Of a stretch of 64,000 nucleotides of DNA, positions 24,968-35,200 are shown piece after piece. Origin of the DNA: Azadirachta indica (Eukaryota; Streptophyta; Magnoliopsida; Sapindales; Meliaceae); assembly GCA_022749755.1 (NCBI GenBank), contig CM040450.1, forward strand, positions 8,454,913 through 8,518,912, read 5' to 3'. Positions within the stretch are counted from its first letter, which is position 1, and the number at the start of each line of letters is the position of its first letter. The position numbers and the translations under genes were made by a program. Below the pieces are notes generated by a model. The model was given only the letters and a program-made list of their open reading frames with translations, was not told the origin of the DNA and made no database searches.

Positions 24968-25726
24968 TAAACATAAAGAGATATTTATCTATTCCTCCTT
25001 ACACGTGCTATACATCAATTTTTCTTGTGGTAAAGTTTAGAGAGGAAAACGTTATTACCGGGTAAACCTTCTCTGGCTCAATTATGGTTTTCATGCTTTA
25101 AGATGTTAAGTGGGTGAGTTGTCAAGTTATTCCAAAATTAATCGGATGTATGTCTGTAATTACTAAGCTTTTGACTTTTGGCCAGCACTAATCCCTCATT
25201 CTTCCAAACTCCTTTCACTTGTCTTAATTGTATTTGTTAAATTAAATAAAGCCATAGTAAATTGAATTCTAAAATGGTGGTGACATTCATGATTGCTCCC
25301 CCAATAAACCCCAAAAGTTAAAAAATAAAAAATAAAGATATTATGATGAAATGCACTACAACAGCATGCCGATTAAATTAGTTAAGTAATTGTTGTTGAT
25401 TATAATAGATTTTGGTTTACAAACACATCCCTACTGAATTAGTGTAAAAAAAATTTCTTATAATTTTATTTATTAATAATAAAAATTATTAATTAAATTA
25501 TAAATTATATGTATAATTTATTAATATTATATTAAATATATATCAAAAATTAAAAATTTTTTGACTGAATTTAATTTCACTTTAAAAATTGATATCTAAC
25601 ACCGACCACGCTATTAAAGGGCTATTAGCGATAAAATTGTTTAATTAACAATATTAATTGTTTCATTTGAATTTTTAATTTACTACAAAGATTTTTTTTT
25701 TAATATTAAAATTTTTTATAATTTCT
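24968..25726. other. No gene seen
   Basis: Mixed intergenic sequence, partly less AT-rich near 25040-25300. No coding or RNA feature recognised. Confidence 0.5.
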
Positions 25727-27438
25727 TAGTATTATTTGGTTAGCATTAGATAAGCACTTCTGTGAATTAAAAGAGCTTTTCTTTTTCTATTAAAGCAATC
25801 CAAAATTTTAATAACAAAAGTTTTTCAATTTTTTAAAAAGTTAAATAATTTAAAAGGGTTTTAACACATAGTTCATTCAGATTTCAAACTTTATCAGGTA
25901 GAGAAAAAATATTAAAAAAGACACACTTCCCTTTTTGAATCATTATTTTATAATCTATTTTATAATTTATTTTATTAAAATGACTACAATACCTCTAATT
26001 GTTATAAGACGATTTGAGAATTTAATTTGAGTTTATTTAATGTTTAAAAAATTAAAAAATAATTAAAAATTTCATTAATGACAAATTTAATTTACATTTA
26101 TTTAATATTTTATTTAAATTAAAATTTTAATTAATGACAAATTTGTTTATAGTTCTTCAAATTTAATTTATATTTAGTTGAAATTTAATTGATGACAAAT
26201 TTAATTTACATTTGATTAATATATGATCAAGAATAATAATTTAATTAATTAATGACAAATTTAATTTCTAATTTAATTTTTATTAGAAAAAATTTAGGAA
26301 ATTTAATTTAAATTTATTGCGTGGTTAAAAACTAATTAAAATATTAATTAAGGACAAAATTAATTATATTTATTTAATAATTTATCCAAAATAAGAATTT
26401 AACTAATGACAATTTTGATTTACATTTGGTTCATATTTTATCCGAACTAAGAATTTAATTAATGATATTTAATTGTAATAAGACAAAATTTAAGAAATTC
26501 AATTTAAATTTATTTAACGTTTAAAAAAATTAAAAAAATAATTAAAATTTTAATTGATGACAAATTTAATTTACATTTCATCAAATTTAATTTATATTTA
26601 GTTAATATTTACCCAAAAGGGGAAACTTAAATCATGACAAATTTAATTTACATTTGGTTAATATTTTATACAAAAAAAAGAATTTAATTATTAACAAATT
26701 TAATTTCTAATTTTATTGTTACAAGACAAATTTAAGAAATTTAATTTAAATTTTTTTAACTTAATTTTTAAAAAGTTAAAAAGTGATTAAAAATTTAATT
26801 AATGAAAAATTTAATTACATCTATTTAATAAAAAAAATTTAATTGATGGCAAATTTAATTTACATTTCTGTCAAATTTAATTTATATTTAGTTAATGTTT
26901 ATCCAAATTAGAAATTTAATTGGTGACAAATTTAATTTATATTTAGTTAATATTTTTCTAAAATGAAAACTTTAATGATTGATAAATTAAATTTGTCATT
27001 GATTAATATTTATCCAAATCCTTAAAATACAAGTGTGAAGAAATTTAGAAAAGGAATAAGTTTTGTATATCCAAAAGTATATAATTTTACCAAAATGCCC
27101 TTAATTGTAATAGTTGATAAATTTGAATGATCTGAGGGGAGGTAAATGTGCATGTCTTAATTCTTTCTCTTTAACTAATAAAATTTAAAATATCAAGGTA
27201 GGTATGTGTTAAAACTCATCATTTAAAATAATTTTAGTTTATTTTAAAAATTTTTTATATTATTTTTTATAATAATTTTAAAAACTTGTCTATTAAAAAT
27301 AATATAATTTTTTTTAAAAATTATTTATGACAACTAAATAATTAATAATTTTTAATTAAAAATCTTCATATATAAAAAAGTTTTACTTATCAAAGATTTA
27401 TTTTAAAAAACTCTACTTAAAAGTTATACTAAATAAAC
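25727..27438. mobile_element. MITE-like element containing a tandem array (inferred)
   Basis: The right end (about 27290-27438) closely follows the right end of the MITE at 54471-54890: TTATTTATGACAACTAAATAATTAATAA, then AAGTTTTA, then AAAAAACTCTACTTAAAAGTTATACTAAA. The left end (TTTGGTTAGCATTAGATAAGCACTTCTG) is a plausible but weak inverted partner. The interior holds the tandem array described separately. If right, this is a MITE relative enlarged by array growth. Confidence 0.45.
26045..27010. repeat. AT-rich tandem array with nested periods
   Basis: A unit of about 56 bp recurs more than ten times in degenerate form. Its core is AATTTAATTAATGACAAATT followed by TAATTTACATTT, GTTAATATTTTATCC and AAA. 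A second block, ACAAGACAAATTTAAGAAAT then TTAATTTAAATTTATTTAAC and TTTAAAAA, is interspersed and recurs roughly every 200-270 bp (near 25990, 26280, 26490 and 26730), giving a higher-order pattern. Confidence 0.8.
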
Positions 27439-28149
27439 TCCAAATGTTACGCCACCTTATATATATATATATAATTTTAATGATTCTAATTTAATATATA
27501 TAAAAAGAAAATATCACAAATTGCATTCAATATATTCTCAAATAAAAAAATTTAATTTCTAAGAGAGAACCATCTTCACTATCACATGCATAAAATGTTA
27601 AAAGCTAAGCTAGGAGTGATACTTTCCTACTGTGGAAAAGTTAATATGCAAATTGCTTTCCCCAATTCAAAAAGCTAGTTTGCTTTCTTTTTTACTTTCT
27701 TAAAGCATTTGATACTAAATCCCAATTGATTGCAGTCACCTCATTTTGGAAGTCTTCAGTCTTCTGGATCATTGAATACTTTCTGCACAAAGTAAGCAGC
27801 ATCCGATCCCATCTTTCTTTTTTTCTTTTTTAAATATGTATTTCCTCCCACTCAAATTTTATCATTGGAATCAATTCAATTCTTCTCTTTTGTGGCCCTA
27901 CTAATAATTACTTCCTTTGGCATCATTTCTGCCACCTTCACACCTTTTCTAACCCATGAATATTCATATATATATATATATATATATAAAAATTTAGTTA
28001 CGTAAACTACCCCTAGGGCAACACTAGTACTAGCTATTTTACATGCATGAGAGCTTGCCCACAATACATTTGCTGTATTCTTACATTCATTTTTTTCAAC
28101 AACCTAAAAATTAAAATTATAATATTAGATTTAAAACTTGAAAAAAAAA
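27439..28149. other. Intergenic DNA downstream of the WAKL gene
   Basis: Contains a TA run at 27452-27471 and another at 27966-27987. No coding feature recognised. Confidence 0.5.
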
Positions 28150-28330
28150 AGAATGTAATGTTATATTTAAAAAATAGAGAATCTAATTGATTCGATCTCT
28201 CACCTGAAAGTAAAAAATTTAAAAATTTATTTCTCCTCACACTAATTTCAAAGGAAAGTTTCTTTAATTTTAATATGTGCTCGTAGTGGGGTAGAATTTG
28301 GAGTGCTGGAAAATTAAAATTAAAAAATTT
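28150..28330 (+). repeat. SINE-like repeat, copy 2
   Basis: B-box-like TTGATTCGATCTCTCACCTG, then CTCCTCACACTAATTTCAAA and GTAGTGGGGTAGAATTTGGA, ending in an A/T-rich tail. Same family as 12215-12380 and 31185-31335. Confidence 0.5.
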
Positions 28331-28477
28331 TAGGAAAAATGTTTACGTTGATGTATTGAGCAATTAATCTCCTTAACTATTAATCCTTAATTATTTTTTA
28401 TAACATGATGAATAATTAGTTAAATAAAAGTTGTAGTGCCAACCAAGTACAGTAGTGGTGAGATGATAAGAAAGAAA

Positions 28478-30385
28478 TTAACTTTCGAGATTTGCTATCT
28501 CTATGATGCGTTGGAGTTGATGAACAACATCAGCCATGCTTGGTCTATCCTGTTTCTTCTCACTGAGACAAGCAAATGAAATCTCTGAGAAGAGTTTGAG
28601 ACTCGTCAGAATATTAACCGAAGGCTCCTTTCCAAGCAGACGTTGATCCACAACTTCCGTGATTATTGCACCATCATTGTTAGCCCTTTGGCTCACATAT
28701 ATTGCTAGGTTCACATCATCTGGTTCCCTTGAGAAGTCAATTGCCTTTTGGGAAGTCAGTAGCTCGAGCAATACCATTCCATAGCTATAAACATCACTTT
28801 TATCAGTGAGTTGGTAATTTCTATAGTATTCAGGATCTAAGTAACCGAGTGTTCCTTGTGCACAAGTTGACACATGGCTCAGGCCTGGTTTAGCGAGTCT
28901 GGAGAGCCCGAAATCTGCAACTTTTGCGTTGAATTCATCGTCTAATAATATATTTGTTGACTTCACATCTCGGTGATAGATAGGAGTGTATGCAGCAGAA
29001 TGCAAATAAGCCAATGCTTCTGCTGTTTGTAGTGCAATTCTGAGTCTCTGTTTCCAGGTCAGAAAGATGGAATACTTACCATGCAGATGGTCATGAAGGG
29101 TTCCATTTGAAATGTATTCGTAGATCATAAGCGGTTGCTCTGCTAATTCTACGCAACAACCCAAGAGTCTAACCAAGTTTCTGTGATTGACTTGTGAAAG
29201 TATTCCAACTTCGTTGAGTACTTGCTCGGTGCTTTTGATGTTTCCAACTTTTGCTGACTTTACAGCAACAACAGTACCGTCTTCAAGTTCACCCTTGTAG
29301 ACTTCTCCGAAGCCTCCACTTCCCAATATCCTGTCTTTTGAGAAACCATTTGTTGCTTTCTTCACCTGTTTCAATTGAAATATCCTAGCAGATTTCCCAA
29401 CATTAGTTGATTTCAACATGTCTTCTCTTTCTTTTATTAGCTTCTTTTTCTTCAGAGATTTTCTTACTTTAATAGCAGCCAATGCAACAGCTAATAATAC
29501 AGAGAGAGAGGAGATCAGTGCTAGTGACACCTTTAAGCTGAGGCCAACCTTTTTAGTGTTTACCTTTTTTTTCTGGCAAGTTCCAAGCACATGATTCCAG
29601 TAGTAGCTCCTATGGCATAGGCATCGAGAAAAGCCATTTATACCAGTAGATAAACACTTGGAAGCCCCAGAGCAATCAAGCTGTGATTTACAAACCGGTT
29701 CAGGTGGAGGGGACCACTGAATTTCCAGTCCCTCTTCCCATTGATATGCAGGCTTATCTGGATCCAAATGAAGGATGCTTCTGAATGCTTTACAACCCGA
29801 ACTATGAAGCCTTATTTTGTATGCTGAGGGCATGCCTCCAGAAACAAAGGTGCAGCATGGATCGAGTTCATTTGCACACTGAGCAGCTCTTTTTCTGTCA
29901 ACATGCCCTGAACCCTCCAAGAAATGGTGACAAAGACTGGAAGAAGAACAATTTAGAGGAGAGATCAAGAGGCGAGGTGAACAGTTGAATAAGAAGATTG
30001 TGTTTGAAGAAGTGATGTTAAAAGGGAGTGATTGATTTAACCAGAGGCCTTCACTGACCTCCATGTCTTGGGTAACACAAGTGTCATTCAGCCATGATGA
30101 TGGTTGTAAGATTATGCGTTGGGTAGAAGCTATGATTCTAAGAACAAGGTAAGAACTTCCATTCAGAGCATCAAAGTAAAGTTTCTGAGAGTATGAATCA
30201 CAACGAAGAGAATAGTTTGGATCCCCACACCTAGGTTTTGTGCTGAGAGGATATGAGACTGGTACAGAGCCACAGTTGGGACAGGTGATTTGTGAAGAAC
30301 AATAGTTAAAGAAGAAAAGAAGAAAGAAACTACTGAAAAGATAAATGAACCGTTGTGGGTTTGCATTTGGTTTGGTTCTGATCAT
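28478..30385 (-). CDS. WAKL20: Wall-associated-kinase-like receptor kinase (WAKL15/WAKL20 group)
   Basis: Type I plasma-membrane receptor Ser/Thr kinase, probably sensing wall galacturonans. The protein has 635 residues, close to the Arabidopsis WAKL15/20 proteins, and one exon. The start is the ATG at 30385 (context GCAAAATGA). The frame extends to 30439, but only by a TTG. Residues 1-31 form a signal peptide, ending before QITCPNCGS. A cysteine-rich GUB_WAK region follows (C35, C38, C53, C62), then a WAK-associated C-terminal domain to about C270. A transmembrane segment spans about 281-304, followed by the basic stop KVRKSLKKKK. In the kinase, the glycine loop GSGGFG is 355-360, VAVK Lys 376, helix C Glu 392, HRD 471-473, DFG 491-493, activation segment TLGYLDPEY about 512-520, and Arg 614 in QDRPSM. 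All catalytic residues are present, so it should be an active RD kinase. No EGF repeats, as expected for this subgroup. It is the only intact gene in the window. WAKL20 rather than a sister paralogue is a judgement. Confidence 0.95.
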   Translation of the reverse strand: MIRTKPNANPQRFIYLFSSFFLLFFFNYCSSQITCPNCGSVPVSYPLSTKPRCGDPNYSLRCDSYSQKLYFDALNGSSYLVLRIIASTQRIILQPSSWLNDTCVTQDMEVSEGLWLNQSLPFNITSSNTIFLFNCSPRLLISPLNCSSSSLCHHFLEGSGHVDRKRAAQCANELDPCCTFVSGGMPSAYKIRLHSSGCKAFRSILHLDPDKPAYQWEEGLEIQWSPPPEPVCKSQLDCSGASKCLSTGINGFSRCLCHRSYYWNHVLGTCQKKKVNTKKVGLSLKVSLALISSLSVLLAVALAAIKVRKSLKKKKLIKEREDMLKSTNVGKSARIFQLKQVKKATNGFSKDRILGSGGFGEVYKGELEDGTVVAVKSAKVGNIKSTEQVLNEVGILSQVNHRNLVRLLGCCVELAEQPLMIYEYISNGTLHDHLHGKYSIFLTWKQRLRIALQTAEALAYLHSAAYTPIYHRDVKSTNILLDDEFNAKVADFGLSRLAKPGLSHVSTCAQGTLGYLDPEYYRNYQLTDKSDVYSYGMVLLELLTSQKAIDFSREPDDVNLAIYVSQRANNDGAIITEVVDQRLLGKEPSVNILTSLKLFSEISFACLSEKKQDRPSMADVVHQLQRIIEIANLES

Positions 30386-30502
30386 TTTGCTTGAGCAAAT
30401 AGCTAGGAAGAGCTGATCAAGGAAAAGATTATGGCACAAAGAGGAAGAATTTGGGGGCTACTTAAAAAGACCAGAAAAAGAGAATAAAGTAGGAATGGAG
30501 GT

Positions 30503-30509
30503 AATATAG
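30503..30509 (-). promoter_or_regulatory. Candidate TATA element of the WAKL gene
   Basis: Minus-strand CCTATATTACC lies about 120 bp before the ATG. A W-box core (TTGAC, in GTTTGACAATTG) lies about 50 bp further upstream, which would suit a WRKY-responsive, stress-related receptor gene. Both are short and could be chance. Confidence 0.35.
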
Positions 30510-30825
30510 GAATTTAAAAAGTTGTAGGGTAGAATCTTGGTTTACAATTGTCAAACTTTTTATCAATTAAATTAAAGACGTGGATTCCTTGTGTTTGATG
30601 TGATGTTCATGTTCATGTTCATGGGGATGGAATTTCTAGTTGCATTGCCCAAGTAAGGAAAGCTGTTACCGAGAAAGGATTGGTGCTTTATATTGGTTCA
30701 ACAGCGCATCAACATAATTGAGCAATATCTAATAAAAAATTAAATGCCACAGAGTACCCAGAAACTAATTAGTTATACAACTATCACCCAAATTATGGGT
30801 ATGGACAAAGTCACAACACTACAAT

Positions 30826-30845
30826 AGAGAGAGAGAGAGAGAGAG
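30826..30845. repeat. (AG)10 microsatellite
   Basis: Perfect AG dinucleotide run about 440 bp upstream of the WAKL start codon. On the gene strand it is a CT run, which in plant promoters can serve as a GAGA-type site. Confidence 0.9.
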
Positions 30846-31184
30846 TCTCAGTCATTTATACATCAATCTTTTATATAAAAAACTTTTAAAAGAAAAAAAT
30901 TCTCTAAGTTTTTATGTAAAAATATTTAGCATATACATATTACAGTTTCTCAAGTGTGGACCTTTGTAGCCTTTTAAGATACCAATTTGAAAGAATTTGA
31001 AAATAAAAAATTTAGATTACAAATTTTGTTTAATTTTTTCTTTAATTTAAAAATGGTTAGATTAAACTAAAATAAAACAACATAACTAGTAAGAGAAAAA
31101 ATGTGTAAAATTTAAAATAGAAAAGAAGATTAAATTTAAAAAGATATTTTAACAAATGAGAATGAGAGGTTTACTTATCCCATA

Positions 31185-31335
31185 AGAGAATAGTTTAGTT
31201 AGTTTGGTATTTTTTCATGAAAGTAAGAAGTTGAGGATTAATTCCCTTTTACATCAATTCTGAAGGGGTAAATTTTTAATTTGTATTTAATGTAGGGGAA
31301 GAGAGAGTTTAGAGTACATGCAATCTAATTAAAAA
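31185..31335 (+). repeat. SINE-like repeat, copy 3
   Basis: TTTAGTTAGTTTGG (A-box-like), then AGGATTAATTCCCTTTTACA (B-box-like), ATCAATTCTGAAGGGG and AATGTAGGGGAAGAGAGAGT, with an A-rich end. Same family as 12215-12380 and 28150-28330. Confidence 0.5.
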
Positions 31336-32090
31336 AAGAAAGCAAGAGAATTATTTAGGGGAAAGACAATATTAAATACATAATAAGACTTTTTGTTGCT
31401 ATGATGATTTCATATTTGTAAATGTTAGAATTGTCAGAGAGAAAAAAAATCATTTGGGTTAAACTGCATGCTTTTAAAACAATTTACTAGAGCTGGGAGT
31501 TAAATTATAATTTTTGTTTGCTAATTTGGTGGAAAATTTTATCCAATTTGAGATACAAGATAAATCCTCGTTATTTGAATAGATTTGTTCAAATTTACAT
31601 TTTAAAAGATGCAAGCTATTGTACGAGAGAATGCGTGTATATATTTGTACCTATGTATGTATGGTATGGGACCTCATAATTACTTATTACTTTTCGTGAT
31701 TAAAAAATTACCTGTCGAGTTCTTCCGTGACTTTTTTCTTTAATATTACAATGTACAATTTACTAATATTCTACTAAAAATTTAACATTATTACTCACAT
31801 GATGTGGGAGGTGGGAGATTATTCTTACTTGCTGAATCGGATGTGCCTCCTCAGTGACGAGGCAGCGTCTTCTAGCCACTCGACTACTGTTTAAGTGGCT
31901 AAGTCCTTTCGTAAATTAAGTTAATGAATAAATGATCTTTTTCAAAGGTAAATTTGTATTTTAATATGATAAAAATAATAATTAAGTACGACTGAGAATG
32001 GTAAAAAATAATTATATAAAAATAGTATAATTTAACTTTTTGTTAATATCTTTTATTTATTTTCTTTCTTTTTCTGTATCATAATAATTG
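31336..32090. other. No gene seen
   Basis: Includes a GC-richer island at 31806-31920 with a short AGCCACT/AGTGGCT inverted repeat. No family recognised. Confidence 0.45.
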
Positions 32091-32235
32091 AAGATTGACA
32101 TTTCCATTCGTCAACAACTGAACAGTCAGGTGGTGATAGAGCTCCTCGTTGATGTCACTCCCAGAACCGTTGAGCACTTTTATGCCCTCTACACGAGGGA
32201 GTAAGTTGTTTGCCGGAGTGGAAAAAAGGGTGGCA
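32091..32235 (+). pseudogene. Cyclophilin-type peptidyl-prolyl isomerase, N-terminal fragment
   Basis: The frame from 32091 reads KIDISIRQQLNSQVVIELLV followed by DVTPRTVEHFYALYTRE, a TAA at 32202, then VVCRSGKKGG. This matches the start of plant cyclophilins (FDI-IGG-L-GRIVIELF-DV-P-TAENFRALCTGEKG). There is one stop and no ATG. The catalytic FHRxI region and the rest of the barrel are absent. The fragment ends about where a first or second exon would end in plant cyclophilin genes, so it looks like a captured or truncated exon rather than a processed copy. Confidence 0.72.
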
Positions 32236-35200
32236 AATTTCTGATATGGGTTTGTTTGGGGATCTTCTGAGATGGGCCTTTGAGATCAAGATTTGTCGTC
32301 GTCGAATATTTTCGTCATCATCTTCACAATTCCATGAGCTAACTCAGCAGGCATTTGGCCTTATTTGATTAGCGGTAATGGAGCTGTTGAAGTAGGGCTC
32401 CAAATGGAATATAGGTTATGGGTTTAAGGATAGTTCAGGCTGCTAAGATGGTTAGGCTGAGGAATCAACTATGATGGTGCAAAGTTTAAGGGATTTGTCC
32501 AATTATATGCTTTTGATAGTTTTGGAATTTGTTTGGTTGATAAGAAAATAGGGAAGAAAAACACCAGAACTTTGAGGAACCTGTTCTATTTTGTTTAGGT
32601 TAAAGTTTTCAGAGATAGAGAGGGAGAGAGAAGTAATTTGATTTTTTAAGTTGAAGTTAGGAAACTCATGGGTCTGCAATTCGTTTACTATTCTTGTGAG
32701 TAAAACTTGAAAACCTAAGAGACTTTATGAAAGATTAATATGCGTACATCCTTTGTGAATAAGAAACATGAAAAAAAAAAAAAAAATAGTCATCTTTTAG
32801 TTTTGGTCTTCAAGCACCACATAAGAAATTTGTGTTAAGATTAAGCCCTAATTATTGAGAGAAAAGTTATAACTGTTAGTCAAGACGAACCATATCTCCT
32901 TTAAGTTTTGATTGATTCCTACAAGACACTACTTTTAGTTAACAATGACAGTGCAAAACCTCCCTATTGAGTAAGGGGTGAATATGAGGAACTTCGTAGT
33001 GTACATATGGTACATCGACAAATTGGACGATCAGGCACCAATATCACATGAGTCTCTATAAACCCAAGTGGTATCGAGGCTTTAAGGGAGACGTTGGCCT
33101 CCATAAGCCAACAATTTGTCGGTACACATAAATGACCTTAATAATCTATACGTATGATATGCTTCACCAAATTGTTTGTAATATATACTTCATTATATAA
33201 ATTTGCGGTCCAGTTTACCTTATGAATTGTTCATTGAATAATAATATTTATTTATAAATACGTTTTACGAATATAGATAATATTAAAATGATCATTATAA
33301 TGTTTAGTTACTTGGGACTAATATGTAATTAAGAGGTATGCTATTTAATTTAAATCTGTTTTTAGTTTTAAATATCAAATAGAAGATCAATTAAGTAGTT
33401 ATTATTTATCTTTAAAAAACCTATTCAATATAAAGATCTTTGGTTAAATGAGCTTAATTTTATTTTATTATCGTGGACTCTAGCGAAATAACACAAGACT
33501 AACTTAGAATATCAAACATATTAAGAGATAATCGAGTCTAAATTTTCTAAGATAGGAAATACAACAACTTCTTTCTAAGGGCTTTTTATTCACCTACGCA
33601 TGTGTGAAAGCAAGATGTATTTTCTAACACAAATTATTATTTTTTCTATCACAATGAACAACCACTTGTGCACAATTATCTAATAAATTAAACACTGCAA
33701 ATGAGTCATTAAACTCACATACATTACCGTCATAAGTCACTGACACTAACTTTTTAACAGTATTTTCTGTAGAAATATGGCCAATAATTTCTTGGTACCA
33801 TATTGACAATATTTACGAACAATATAAACTCTAACACTGTAACTTTAATAATACTAGTATATTAATTTATGAGCGGAGACAATCATAAGTGTTAGCAATC
33901 ATAACACTTTGAAGTAGTGTGAATACTATTTCAGCCTCTTGTAAAATGTTTTTAATTAATTGAGTTATTGCGCACTATTGATTGGGTTGAAGTGCAACAG
34001 TTTTCTAGTGGCTTCAATCAACTTTTAGAATGATGAAATTTAAGATGTTCACAGTATACACTTAGGTGCCATTAACTAGGTCGAATTGGATCGGATTTTT
34101 ATATATTTTTATTATTAAACTTACTAAAAATTAAATAAAAATCATTAATTATTTAAAAATTTATATAATCTTTACTTCAATTAACTTAATTTTATTAATT
34201 ATTTATTTAATCATTTATGTATATAGAATTAATTAAATATTTGAATAATAAATTAAATCTAATTACTAAAAATTGATCTAGTTTTTATTTATAATTAAAA
34301 AAATTTAAATATATATTTATGTTTGGATAGCATTTTTATATTATCAGTTATTCAAATAATAATTTAAATTATGAATTACTACTAATATTTTATTTATAAA
34401 TTGTTTATTAATTTATAAGTATTTTTAATATATAGTATAGTATATTAATAATATAATTTAAATTAATTTGTTTTAAAATTAAAGATTTATTCATGGGATA
34501 AAATTATCCCGTGAACCCCATTAATGGGCCACACTTGCATTTCTTGGGTTCACTTGGACTTTTATTTTACGTTGTGTTTGAATTTTTTTTTATGTTTATT
34601 ATTTTTATATATGGCTCACATAATAATTAATTGATTGATCATTTTAAAATGATAAACTAATATTAACCGGAATTTTTTTAAATAATTCTAATTTGAATCC
34701 ATTTTATTTTTAAAATTTTCTATCAAAATAACCAAAAAATGAATTTTCAGATAAAAATACCTCTAAGTCTAAGTATCTATTAATCAAAATTTATATATAT
34801 ACATGTATATATATATTGTTTTTGTGGGTGCTAATATTGAAAACCACGCCTGTTAAGTGAAATATAAATGCTCTTGCCATTAGAAAATAGCCACAATTAC
34901 TATATTTTAAAATGGTTATTAATATTTATTATATTTTTCAATAATGCAAGAACTAAAGTAGTTAAAATTTATTTCAAGTTATATCATATTTTTTAAATAT
35001 TTTTAATATTTTATTTTCTAATTCACTTCAAGAAGAACATGGTTGTTATTTTCATCCTATTATTATTTTTTCAAAAATATATTTTTATTTTAACTAAAAA
35101 ATTGTTAACGGTTCAATTGTTAAATTAATATTAATGTTTAGTCAAAAAGTATAGAATATTTGTTTTAAGAAAATGTTTAACTAGTGTCTTGTTAATTAAT

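Larger units (their letters stand above)
30386..31184. other. 5' flank of the WAKL gene
   Basis: Holds the candidate promoter and a GA run. Beyond about 30850 it becomes A/T-rich with no other feature. Confidence 0.5.

Noticed and set aside
25727..27010. CRISPR-like array
   Set aside because: Units are degenerate, AT-rich and lack uniform unique spacers, and the DNA is plant nuclear. It is a tandem repeat.
29785..30366. Open frames at 29785-29988 (+) and 30163-30366 (-) overlapping the WAKL gene
   Set aside because: Both are shadows of the WAKL coding frame with no family resemblance.
30386..30439. Eighteen extra N-terminal codons of the WAKL frame
   Set aside because: The first codon is TTG, not ATG. 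The ATG at 30385 has good context and starts directly before a signal peptide.
31806..31920. GC-richer island as an RNA gene
   Set aside because: It has a short inverted repeat but no tRNA, snRNA or snoRNA hallmarks that I could identify.
33624..33809. A 61-codon minus-strand open frame as a retroelement gene
   Set aside because: No motif of any retroelement protein could be recognised. It probably reflects composition.
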